From Malachius bipustulatus (lineage: Eukaryota > Arthropoda > Insecta > Coleoptera > Melyridae), in the NCBI GenBank assembly GCA_910589415.1, contig OU342631.1, positions 19,964,001 to 20,028,000 of the forward strand: DNA of 64,000 nt. The letters run 5' to 3'. The notes under the pieces are model-generated. The model was not told the origin of the DNA. It did not search any database and saw only the letters and a list, made by a program, of their open reading frames with translations. Within the stretch, counting starts at the first letter, position 1. Each line of letters starts with the position of its first letter. Position numbers and translations under genes: made by a program. Of the stretch, positions 45,386 through 58,500 are shown in pieces.

Positions 45386-48300
45386 TATTTAGAAAGTCTA
45401 ATAAAATTTACAGAGGCCTACTTACAGGTGCCCTAATTGGGGACATTTGATTTTGGGGATTGATGGATAATCAATAAAACACTAAAGTTTTAAAAATTCT
45501 ACTATATAATTTTTCAATCAATTAAATGTCTGAAGACGCTACTTTAAAAGTATAGCGAAACACATGTAACATTTAAAACATACATCTGTACACAGTAGAA
45601 TTTTTAAAACACTGGTGTTTTATTTATCATTCATCAATATGCAGAGATTCTACAAAGTATGGGTTGAAAACTCAATTTTTTTAATTTTTTTTTAGGGAAT
45701 TTGATTGTTTTTTCCGAAATATGCTTAGCACATTCGTTTAATTTTGCACTCCCCCTCATAGGATGAACTCGATGATATAAAAAAGATGGTGAAGGAATAA
45801 TGAAGTGTTGGTATGATCTTAACGATTTATTGTAAACATTGTTGATTTTATTCCTGAATATGATACAAAAAGAAACATTTAACATTCTCTTATCTAACAT
45901 TGCTGTCCTAATAAAAATTATGATTGGTGTTTTGAACATTATTCTTTACAAACATTGATGTGTACAACAATTAGTTTAGGCAATCCTCTGTAATAAAGTA
46001 TGGTAGATATTATTATTATTATTATTACATAGGAGGTATGCAATTATTGCATTAGGTACTTGCTAAAATTTAAATATAAAACGTAATAATCAATGAATAA
46101 CTTTCACCTATGAGGACTCTAAAAATTCTGAAAACAAGAATCATAATTTGTTTTTTTTTTGTTATGAATATAAATCTTCCTAAAGAGTGTGCTCATGCAT
46201 TTATATAACAGCGTAATTTTCGTTATTACTATCATTTTCATTGGCTTGTAGTTAAAAATTTAACATTATTTTTGATCTTGATTTTTGTATGAAAATTGGT
46301 GTAAAGCATTACTGTCTCCCTGCATAATTTTTTTTTAAATTTTTTTATTTACAAAAAATCTGGCAAAAGAATTGTAATTGTATAGCAAGGGGATTAAAAT
46401 TGTTATATTAAATTTGAGGGAGAAATAATGAGACTTCTGCTCCCTTGAAATATAGATAACTATGTTATAACAATTTTTTTTGCAATATTAATTAATTGTC
46501 CCTACTTTGTAATAACTATATTGCTTGTATTGCATTCGATAAATAAATTATTAAAGCTGAATCAATAAGAATTAATAATAATTTGATTGATATGTGATTA
46601 TTAATAAAACTTTGAATTTTTTCATGTTTGAGCTTAATCCAATTACTCTGTTGTATAAATGATCAATGAAATGCTAAAAATTACTTTATTTTTATGAAAG
46701 ACTCGTTGGAAGAGATGTTTTTATAAAATTTAAAAATCAATGCTACAAAAAATTTAAATATAAGTTACGATAGTAGATAACAGTTTGATTTTCATACATT
46801 CGTTAATTTGAAAAGTTACAAGAGTAGAATCATAACAAATCTTACAAGTCTCTAAGAAGCTATTGGAAAATTCAAAATGCAATCGAATTTTTGTATATTT
46901 TTTTATAATTTCTCTAGTAATTTGAAACCAACTTGATTTTTAATAAGAAAATTTATTACACTAACACGATAATTCGACTGTGTTACGAGGATTTGGTATG
47001 TGTCTGCATTATGATTTTTGTAAGGCTTTTCAAGGAAAATTAGTGACTAAATGAATAATTTTTGAATCAAAAACTGGATCTTTTCGCTCGTTGCTTCTTT
47101 CAATTTATGTTTTTTATTATTTAATATTATCTAATTTATTAATACCAGAAAAATTAGATTTACCTATATCTCAAATTATAAAATAAAGCAAGTGCTTATT
47201 ACGAAATTTGAGCTAAGGGTTGAAGTAAATCAATGTCACTGGCCTGCTGTATAACTATAACAACAATGAGTATAATAATTATCAATATTGTAAATTCTGA
47301 GCCAATTGCTTTTCCTAAAAAAACTTTACCCGCTACTTTTAACCCCCTTCTAATAAGATAATTTCGAGTTCCCGAGTTGTATGTAGTTTGATGTAATTTT
47401 GAAAAAATTGGCTTATCAGTATATTGATTTAAGAGCCTCCAAGAATTGTTGACCCTTTACATAGAGAAAAATCTGGGCTCAGTTATTTTCATCCCCTTAA
47501 TAATGCGAGTAGTAGGGTTTGCAATTTTGTTTATTTTAAAAATCTTTAAAGGAACTGAAAAATAATTTGAGAAATAGGGGAAATACCTATATCAAATTTT
47601 TTAAGAGTTTATAGTCACAGGTTTGGTTCTTTGATGACTGATGGAAATTCACAAATTTGAAAAATTGATTCATTAATAAAACTAATAAAATTGGGACTGA
47701 ATTATTATTTGTATACGGGTTTAAGCGGATAATATCCAGATCTTTAGTGGTTGAGTTCGTAGCATACCTACTCCAATTTTGGAGTAATCTTTAAAAATTA
47801 CGGTTCTGTCAATTGCACCCACTGGATGAAAAAGTTGAAAAAATAATTGTAACGATACATTTTTTGAAGAGAGTGATGATTCAGGCACATGAAAGTATAT
47901 TTATATAATCGTTTAGAATTAAGTGATGATGGTTTTTATAAATGATGTAAGAATATATGAAGGCTTTGATATTTTGCGATGAGTCTTCTTTCTGACTTTT
48001 ACAGTTTCTTTTTTTATTATTATTTCACCTCAAAGCTGCTTAAGCAACTGCAAAGATTCCACTTCTCAAAGTGTTTTTTTTCTTTTCTAATTATATCTGG
48101 ACATATTATCAAGAATTGTTTATTTGGAAGTTTCTCTTTGGTTTTGAATATTTTTTATTTATTAGAAATGAACCTATCAAAAATACGTATAAAAGTGTAT
48201 ACCTACTTATGGAGAGTTACATCTTGTGAAATAAACTTGACCTAAATAAGTTATTTTTGGCATAAAATAAATATGGTAGGTAGGCAGGGAAAATGGAAGT

Positions 48301-49204
48301 GACCCCCGAACACAGCGAGCAGGTGTGGTGTACATATAAAAAATCGGAAATATTAAAAAACCCTCTGGCATTTTGAATTTTCGACAAATTTTAGATTGTC
48401 ACGCACTGCAATTTCACAGTTTCGCATACTAATAGACTAAGCAGAAATGCGTCTTTTTTAATAATAATTACACTATATAAACTCGTTTTAATTAAATGCA
48501 TTGCATTTTCTCTAATTTTCGTTTCTTCACAACCTTATTATTGATTTATGTTATTTAATCTAGAAGCTCCAGTTTTAAATTAACACGTCGGCTTTGATGT
48601 CGGAATAACATCATCTTTGTTGGGATGCTTTTTACACTTTGCTTATTTAATAATTGACATACTTTTTTTCTATAGACCGATTTCTGACAAATGATAAGTT
48701 TAAGAAAGAAAAGTATGTTCAGTCAGTAATAAGAGAATTTTAAAATTAACAATAGGTAGGCAAGTATAAAAAGTGTGAATTTGCCTCCTGCATTCTTCTA
48801 AGATCAGTCTTATATGCTTTAGCTTTGATTAAAAGATTTCTTAATTTACCAGGAAAAATTTATTTACACAGTATCATTTTTCTCTTACACTTAACTATTA
48901 ACTATTACCTCGTCCTCTAATAATTCTGCTGGTAAATTAAGAAAACATGATTAGCAAATTAATAATTAGAGCAGTAGGCAATTTCTCTTCTTCTTTTCAT
49001 TAATCTATAGGTAGGTAGTTATAGGTAGGTACTCTTCATCATCAGTTTTAACTTCTATCTATAGAAGGATAAGGACAGTATCGTTAAGAAGATTTTAAGC
49101 AACAGCTAAATCCCAAACATAAAGTAACTTCTTCTACCTTAGAAAATACATAACATTTGTCCAAACATTCAACAAGTAACCTGAAAAGAATCACCATATT
49201 ATAG
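45386..49204. other. Intergenic AT-rich stretch
   Basis: This lies between the convergent SPO11 and DPP-like genes. It is very AT-rich; no coding frame, RNA or element end could be supported. An ATT microsatellite is at 46008-46026. Confidence 0.5.
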
Positions 49205-49214
49205 TTTATTTATT
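49205..49214 (-). terminator. Candidate polyadenylation signal of the DPP-like gene
   Basis: Two overlapping AATAAA words on the minus strand (TTTATTTATT on plus), about 205 bases after the stop codon. Confidence 0.4.
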
Positions 49215-49417
49215 ATAATAATAATAATTGTAATAATAATCGCCTACGCTGTCACCGAACTCACTAAATGTCTATGATATTATTGATTGAATCGCTGGAA
49301 GTCCACACTACTATAACATCACACACTGACACTACCCATCGTCCTGGTATCTCTTGCGCCGGATATCATGAAGGCCTTTATGTGGTAGTACGTTTGACTC
49401 AGTCTACTAATTATTCT

Positions 49418-49543
49418 TCAGGTATCACTGTCTTTTTCCCTATCGTCTGTGTCTAGGCTAAGGCACTCTTCGAAGAAACTCTGCATCGAACTATAGACGT
49501 GTTCCAAGACACCTTCTAGTTCGTGACCCTCATTAGCGTAACT
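49418..49543 (-). CDS. DPP-like last exon
   Basis: Acceptor TTGTTTCAG. It encodes SYANEGHELEGVLEHVYSSM and ends SDT-stop. The His of NEGHEL is the triad His position. 41 residues plus TGA. Confidence 0.85.
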   Translation of the reverse strand, partial: SYANEGHELEGVLEHVYSSMQSFFEECLSLDTDDREKDSDT

Positions 49544-52500
49544 CTGAAACAAGGAGGCAAACCATTTTTAGAGTTCTATAAATCATATTATTATGTTTAT
49601 TAATAGTATTCCGCTTTTTCTTACTGCAAGTATGAGGTTGAGCTTAAGTAGAGGAAAAAAATATTAAACTTACCTGATATCGGAAGAGTACTCTGGCTTC
49701 TGTGAGGGCTCGAGCGAGGAAGATCCCGTTTTGATAAGGCGCTGTGAGGTCGGCTAGGCCGTGCATCAGGAAGAAGGACTTCTTGGGAATGTTTCTAGCT
49801 CGCTGCGTGGCATCTGCTTCCACATAGCCCTTGTAGTTCTCCCCTGGTAATCCCAGCACTCTTTCCGTGAACGCTGAGTCTGCAGGTAAATCAATCAAGA
49901 GTTTGTTTTTGAGGATATATCTTCACAAATCATCTCCAATAAATTTACGTAAAAAATTCTCATACGTACTATAATAAAACCAATCCGCAATTGGACTGAC
50001 AGCAATTCCGCATTTGAACACCTTCTGCTGGTTTCCCAACCCGAGTACCATGGAGGTGACGTAACCGCCGTATCCCCAGCCCCAAATTCCGATGCGGGTC
50101 TTGTCGAGGTACTTGTGGGTGTCCAGGAGCCTGTGGAGGACCTCCACCTGGTCCTGCACCTCCACGTTGCCCAGCTGATGGTAGAGCGAGCGGTCGCTCT
50201 GACCGCTCGCCCCTCGCACGTCCAGTCGCACGTACACCACGTCGCTGTGGCTGGACAGGTACGTGCCCCAGTCCATGCAGTATTTGTCAGTCACGGATTT
50301 GCTTCCCGGACGGCCGTTACTGAAATTGTTATTGTATGTTCAAATATAAAGTGATATGTTGCGTCAGAACAAAGGTTTTAGGATTCTACACTCTTTTGTA
50401 ATAATACCCATAAGGGTTGAATTTTCCAAAAGCGATTTGTGTGTAAGCAGTTCCAGTTCTTTAATTTATTATCATCCGAATGACTGTAATAAGTAGTGAT
50501 GAATAATTAATAAAAGTTACTGTCTAGGATGAGGGGAGTTTTAAAGAAGTATGGTTGCTATACTGAAACTTCTTGGATAGATTTGGGTGGTACAAGTTTA
50601 ATAATGGCAAGAAATTTATAGCGCTTGTTCGAGAAATGCCAAAATTGAGGGACACGTTCATAATGTGCAAGTATCTTGGAGTTTCAAACAAGGAAGAATT
50701 TGGGATTCGCCAAAGTATTAAACTACTCATGTCGGATAAATGTAATATTATGACGTAGCTTGAATAAATAATTAGCGACCCTTTTGTTATTCATCACGCA
50801 TCAGGAAGTTCGAGAAGTTGAGGCCCTAACAATATCCTGGAGTCCACGACGTGAACTCGCTCCTTAACGGGATTATATTATTTTTTGTTTCACCCTATTT
50901 GTAGGAGTATATAGGTCTTCTAAATTGTATCTCAATATAAGTGTATTTTTAGAGTCCCCCATATCTTATATGTATAAAACATGTCTTATAGTTACTTAAA
51001 TTTTATAATAATAATAGCGTAGCTAGCTTTCAGGAAGTTCATTACAAGTTTATAAATGTTTTGGCAAGTTTACATTACAGGAGTTCATCTGCTTGAATTG
51101 TATAAAGCAATTCAGTGATTTTTCTATGACAAACCGAGAAACTTAAAAAAAAAAACGTTGAGCTGCAATAATTAAATTATAAAAGCGAATAACTATGTTA
51201 TTGAGTTCGAGCTAAGTAAGCACGACTGCTGTTGGAAACTAAATTCATGCAACAAACTAAATAGTTATTTAGTGTTCCTGAGTATGTACTATAATAAACA
51301 TCATAAAATTATTGTGTCCCAATTAATCTGTCACTGAAATGTTACTTTATAGTGGAGAGGGTCTGTCAAAAAAAAGGCTCCATTCGCCTTGGACTCGAGA
51401 ATTTTTTTTGATTTTTTTGTTCATAAAGTTGGACCCCCTCTTCATTTTGGTGGCATTTTCAAAAATTTAATCGACGCCCTGGCGGAGAAATGTGCATGCG
51501 AAGACATCGGCAATGGGTTTTTTGCACATAACTCGCTTAATTCAACTCTGAGCATAGTAAATATCCTGTCAAAAAATGAAGCGCTCTCGAAGACGCGTAA
51601 TTTGAACTTTGACTGGTGCAAATCGGTCAAACGGTTCTCGAGATATCGCATTTTCAATTTTAAGGCCCTTTCTTCAGGGTTCCGCCGCGGTGCGAATACA
51701 CCGCCGTCCGTGTTCGCGTGTTTATGGAAAAAATCGACTTAGGGACTTAATTTTTTTTTTCATCGACAGACAGCAGTGTCCTCAATGATGCCTGAAATTT
51801 TGAAATCGCTATCTCGATTAAAGGGGGAGGGGGAGGGGAAATCATAATTAAAATTCAAATTGCTATAACTTTCGCTAATATTGGGGCGTCGGGCCCAACC
51901 AATGGGAGATGACACTTTGCAATGCCTACTTTAAAATGGTATTTTTTTTCGATTCCGCCAATATTGGCAAGATGCCCGCAGAAAAACCGATTTCCCTCCC
52001 CCTTTTTTTCTTAAAACTGTTTTTTTGTCATGAAAGAAGAGGGTGGAGGTAAAATTTTTTTCGTCATCAGACGGGAATTTTTTTTATCTTTGATTTGAGC
52101 CCCAGTAGACCTCGATCGGACCATTATTAAAGTCACAGGGTCACCAAACGCGTTTGGTCCTGTAGAATGGCAAGGATTAGGGCTAGCGGGTTCCGCTACC
52201 CGGAATTTTTTAGGGCTGAGTGTCCCCTTTCAAGATTTTCTTACCCCATGTCGCTATCTCAATTAGGGCCTGCACGTGGACGTGATTATTCTAGCCGCGG
52301 GGCAGCAAGAGCCGGGGGCGGAGCCTAGCGCTCCCTCTCCTTTCTCTCTTCTCTCACAGACACACGCTAGATTAATTGGTTTACATATCACGTCCGCGTG
52401 CAGGCCCTAATTGAGATAGCGACATGGGGTAAGAAAATCTTGAAAGGGGAACCTTTCGAAAGTTCTTCTCTACTATTATTGTTCTATAAGTAAGGATAAA

Positions 52501-55500
52501 ATTTAATTGCATAAGAAAAGTAAAAGAAAACATCAGTTGTGAGTAAGAATCGAATGGTGGATACCAGTTTTTTATTTCAAACTAGTTTCAGGTTTTCTGT
52601 GCAAGTGCGTGTAGGTAGATGTTCAGTAGTTTAAGGGGAGTGGACATTTTTCATTCCCAAATCTAGTTACCACTTCTCAGTGGTAACTTGGGTAAAAAGT
52701 GGGTGAAAACCCAAAGGTGTTAAATCGCAAGATCCTTCATACAAACCAGTTTCGGAAATTTACAAAGCTAATTTAAAAAGATGAAAATTTTCTTTCAAAA
52801 TTTAACCGTCCCCCCAGCAGTAGTGCAAGTAAAGCAATGGAAGAACCTCTTAATTGAGGCCATAATATTCTAACAGATGCCATAAAATGTTGACCAACAT
52901 CTGACGATAGGGTTTATCATTTTGCTATTACCGTTTCACATTTCTATTTACAAAAAAAGGTTCAAGCACTTCTTGGATCGAAATGCTAAACCAAGCGGTC
53001 ACATGAGGATTTATCTTTCTGCTCAATCTGTCGAGGACTCTCATGCCCCTAAATGCGACTGATGTCTTATAAAGGGACCTGGTGAGATGAAAATGGACTT
53101 CGTTGATATATAAGACTTTTTCACCTTATTGTCTTGCCTTGCCTTTCAAGATTCATTAACTAGAAATATGTTCCCGTGTTTCGTTATCAATGAGCTTTAT
53201 TTTGTAGATCATTATTGAGTCTTGTTCGCATGCAGACGAAGACCTGTTTTCAAAATAAGAAGATTCTTCGCATATTCTTATCTTGATATTCTTCGTCTTT
53301 GTGTGTCACTCTAAGCTGGGTAAGCTCTCCTAGATCATTCTCTCATGGGAGGAAAGTTCCTCATTTTATTTTCCGGAGAGCAAGCGCTTTATGGACTACA
53401 ATCATGTTCATCATTTTTTCTAATCACGACGTGTATCCATACTAGTTTAAACAATTTTCTGTTAGTTTTTTCGGGAATGGGGAGAGGCTACTTTAATTTT
53501 TTGCATCTTCATTTGAAAATTAAAATCTGGATATCTGGAGATTTTCTTCTACATTTTCCATTTAGCAATCTTTTCAACTGAACGGATATGTTCTTTCAGA
53601 ACTTTTGATATCCAAAACAGAACTAATCCAATCAATTTTTGATTAGATTCCTGTATTGGCAGTTTTGTGATGAATTTCTTTTAGGGTAAGAGCTGCACCA
53701 TGGAATCTAAAGATGTTCAGATGACGTGTGCAAAATCATACTTAAGACTTTACCTACTTTTGAAAATAATTCAGAATTAAAATTTTTCACTTCATGTTTG
53801 GACACTCTTCATTATTTAAAATTCTTATAAGAGATTTTTGCTCGTAGTAATTGAACATTTTTATGTACCTATACGCTCATGAAACCGTTCAAAGTTTAAA
53901 AAATTGAAGCAAAAGCAGAACGATTGTTATACTTACACTTCAACAACGACAGGATAGGCAGCATCTCTGAGCTCCTCTCGCCAGCTAGGCGGCAGCAGTA
54001 GTTGTACTTGAGCCCTACTACCTTGGGGCAAAGGCACCTCGAAAGACACGCGCTTGGGCAAGGCAAACTTCGATAGCAGCTTGCTGAGCTGGGGCCGCGT
54101 GTCGTACAGTATCTTCAAGAGCTTATGCGACGTGGCGTTGTGAATCCCCGCTAATGGAAGACCAGTCCCTTCGCATTGAAGGACATAATATGACATGCTT
54201 GAAGCGTTTGAGAGGGGGCTCACCTGGCAAATATGATTTTACTCCTTTATTTATCAAATATGAGATTCTCGATTTGATTATAGTTACCAAAGCGTTGAAG
54301 TGAGTGCAGTTCCCGTAGAGATATCGACTTGCCCAGAGGAAGTCCCCCAGATCGCAGGTGATGCACTGGGCTTCCAATCGGCGAGGGTCGTCGGTTTCCG
54401 TCGTTGGGTCCTGCGTTACGTACAGATGCCTCTGGCCAGGCTTATGTTCTTCTGTAGCTAGATAGTAACTGGAAATTTAAATAAATCACAATTTGAATTT
54501 TGATATGTCGACAGAATGCATGAAACTCTGTCTATCAGATTGGTAATTTGGATCCTTTACCTAGGTTCACCCACGACCTATACCTACATGAGATGACTGA
54601 CGGTATCCCAGGAGAGGATTTTGTGCACTTCGTACTTCCCGTGACTGATGACAGCCATGTGCTGTTGGGTGACTGTGACGTGCTTGATGTGGGTGAAAGT
54701 TTCCACGCTGCTTTCTTGCACCGGTGCTAGTAGGAGGAAGCTGTTACCGTCGGGAGAAAACATCGGATGCGCTTGGATTTCCAGCCAGGACTTCTCCGCG
54801 GCTCGTTCTGTGTGACTCTGCGGAATTAAGACGTACTGCTAATTTATTTTGTCTAAACTAAGCGCTTAGATTAATGGAGAAGGGTTAGATTTACAGTTTT
54901 TAAAACTTTGTTAAAACGGTTCATCTATTTTAGAGCCAAACTTCTGTCAACAAGATAATGTAAATTTATGTATAATGTACCTAACTATAACTTTGAACAA
55001 TAATTACTTTTTGGCGTCATCACTTTATCCAAAATAAACCGTTTCATAAATGATAAAGCCACGTAGCATGTACTTAGTCTTGAAATTGAAATAAGTTTCC
55101 TGAAACTTCCAGATAGGAGAGAGTCTAGCTAGAGTAATAAAAGAGGAACTACGGGATAACCAACCTCATTGCAGGTCCAATTGGGAGCTTGGCAGGCGGA
55201 CACAATGCTGAAGTTCTGTGCTCGGTTCATCCAAACGGCGGCCACGTAGGTGTTGCTTTGGCCGATCCAGCCAGCAGAAGTTAGATAGAAATCCCTGAAA
55301 TCAGGAAAGCTCTTATGACTTTGTTTGAATCGCCCCCTATAGAGCCGAAAAAGATAATACAAAAGTCCAAGTATGTGAAATGTGAATGGAAGTAAAACGG
55401 AGTTTCTCTAATTGATTTACGCGTCCAGCTTTCAATTCTTTTGTTGAATTTAGATTCTCTCCGGTTGAATTCTCCCTTCACATAATTATGGAGCTTTAGA

Positions 55501-58500
55501 ATCTCTTTGATTCATGGTAATTACAGATGTTTATGAAACGACCCATCAGAGAGTTAACTAGTAGAGTTTTGGTAATTACCTACTTGCAAGAATAATTTGG
55601 TACCTAAAGTTTGCATCTCTAAACTAAGATATACTTATGTAATTATATTTTGTATTGCCAATTTTAGCAGATAAGCTCCTATTACATATCTCGATCTTTA
55701 AAAAGGTTGGGCAAAGGAAATAAAATTAAAGTAAATGAGATTCAAGTAGGTATATGAACTTGACAGGTCTAATTTCATTAATAATGTGAGTCCTGGGGAC
55801 ATAGGACATAGCGCGAGGAAAGAAAAATAAAAATAGGCACAAAGCAAGTTTTAGTTGTACGAGTTGTATGATAACACGAACGGAGTTATAAAGAGAATTT
55901 TAAAACGGATTCTGAATTCAGCAGCGCAGCCTCCACAATAATGGGGCTGGTAGAAATACGGTCTTTTCGTTACTGTTAAGCTTTCGAGATAAAAGTAAAT
56001 AATTAATAGTCCCTTTGCTCTGTTAAACTAAAATTAACAGAGTCACGTAATGCTAGATAAAAACACGTTGAGCTGAGTTACTGTTAAACTTTATCGAAGT
56101 CTGATTAAGAGTTAAAGAGTTGAAGGAGTTCACTGGAAGTTACGTTTTAATTCTGTGAAGGTAATTGAATATACCGTAACGTTATTCTGGAATAAAATTA
56201 CGAATCCTGTAAGGTCATTGATTTCTAATTTGTCGCAATGAAGATTTATGTACCCAAGTTTGTTGAATCTAACTTTACTAGTTTATTCGACTTTAGTCAG
56301 AACAAGTCTTCTAAATTCTAGAATTGATGGAACTGCAGGGCTGAGTTTCTCCTATGAATTAAAAATTTCTTTGACACTAAATTTGTCAACAATACCATCA
56401 GATTTTTTCAGCCTTTTTGGAGCTTCCAATAGCTTTTTCAGCAAAAAGTTTTGCACAAATTTTGAGATGCAAGAATATAGAATCTCGTAGTAAACATGTA
56501 CGAAATTGTCGGTTAACAACTAAAGATACAATATTGACTTACTGGCCCAATAAATTTTCCGGCGGAAGCAGCTGATGTCTTTTGACGTTCGTCAGGTTCG
56601 ACAAATCCAGAACCCATAGCTGAACTGTAGGATTCTCAGTGCCAGGCTGAAAGTTATTCAACAATTAAAAATCCTAAAATTACGTAACTGTAACAAACTT
56701 ACTGTTGGATACCGCACCCCCCTGGAGGGAGGGAAAGCGTTCGATCTCTCTTGTTTATTTCCCGAAGTTCCCGTGGAAAACCAGGGAAAATTTAATACTC
56801 CTACTTTAGTGTCATTAAAACTAGCATATAGCAGGTGGGTTGAATCATAAGATATCCATAAGGCCTTGGGTGTTTTCAATATTTCCTCTACGAAAAAACA
56901 TTATTATTATTTTCATTATCAGAAAATTTATAATCGAATAGTGACGTCAGAAAAGTAGATAGGTGGAACTATTTTAAATATTGCTTTAATACCAGTTGTG
57001 GAAATGTCTAAACTTCAATCACCCCTCGATGCTTTTGCTAAATTCAGTTTTATACTTAGTTGACTTCAAAGTACTTTAATATGTTCAGAAGAGCAGGAGC
57101 GTATTAATTGAACAATAATTACAATAATACAGAATCAATTGTTTGACGTCATGCTTCAGTGTCAATCAGGCCTTTATTCTCGTAATAAATATTATGTATT
57201 CTCCATTGTATAATAATATATTGAAAAATTAATTATTAATTAATATTTGAATAGAATCCCATAATGGTAAACCGTATATGAACTGATGACACCCCGGAAA
57301 TTATAATACAACCCCAAACCGAACATCCAATCCAAACAGTGCCTGTCAGCGGCACGTTTGGTCACGAAAAGCTAGTTTGGTCAATCCCTATTATTATAAT
57401 ATAATGGAGTGCAGATTTACCTTGATAGAGCCAATCGGGAATGCCATTGTAGATGACGTCTGGTTGGCCTGTGAATGTCAGTCTAGTGTCCGTATCATTA
57501 ACAGGTGACTGCCGTAAGTAGATATCGTTCTCATAAACTATGAGCAGGGAATTGGTGCTCCCGAACCAGCTCGCATGCTGCAAACGCTGCGATTGCGTCT
57601 TTGAGGACGCCTCTAACCGCACTGGAATGTGATGGCTGTGACCAAATTGGCGAAATTAATCATTGAAATAACATGAGAGATACTGGTCATAAAGGATCAT
57701 AAAAGTCATAAAAATCCCCGATCCCTCTTTATTTTATAGACTCGTATATGGTAGTTACGTGGGATTATTTTGCGGGTATCGGCGAGCTATAAAATTTATA
57801 TTATGAGTGAGGTAGACAAGTTTTCTTGCAAACTAATATAGATACCAAATATACGTCCTTTATTGTAGTTGTGAAGCATAAGAAAAGTCGAGTAGGAAGT
57901 ATAGTTTTGTCGTTGTAGCCGTCAATAAAGGGTTATATTAAGCAGTTTGGGAAAAGCGCTTTCTTTTCTTCTGATTATTCATCGAGGAAACTCTAAATTT
58001 GTAGTCGTTTTAATGATAAAGGGGAATCTAATAACAAAGAAAAATGGTTGGTTAATTTCCAAGAGAGTCCATCAAGGCTTTGTGTTGAATACAAGAGAGC
58101 TTTCTGCATTGTAAGAGCACGCTACACGATATCCGATTGCAATTAGTTAAGGAGATAAGTATGGCCTGTCAACTAAGACTTATGTACAGGGTATACGGTA
58201 CATCCCGATTTAATGCAGTGAAATGAAGGTATGGGAAAACGCCGCATGGTTCAAGGATAAATTGTACAATATTCAGGAAAAGTCCGGGTAATTAATCAAT
58301 GACAATTTTATTATCTCGGCAACACTTGACTGTTCCTGTGGAAGGATAAAATAAATATCCCAATGCGACTGCATTAACCTAGTTGCTTATTTTATTATCC
58401 TCGCGTACAGTAACTGAATGGATATTTGCAAAGTTTATACAAAACATATAAAAGTTTATTGATACATTACAATTACTCAATCAAATGACTCGACTTTTCG

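Noticed and set aside
50524..50758. Short open frames on both strands upstream of the GWGYGG exon
   Set aside because: Mutual shadows of about 60-68 codons, no family resemblance, and no phase fit with DPP-like exons.
51389..51742. 117-codon open frame in a DPP-like intron
   Set aside because: It lies in repeat-like sequence with no family resemblance, and a shadow frame exists on the other strand.
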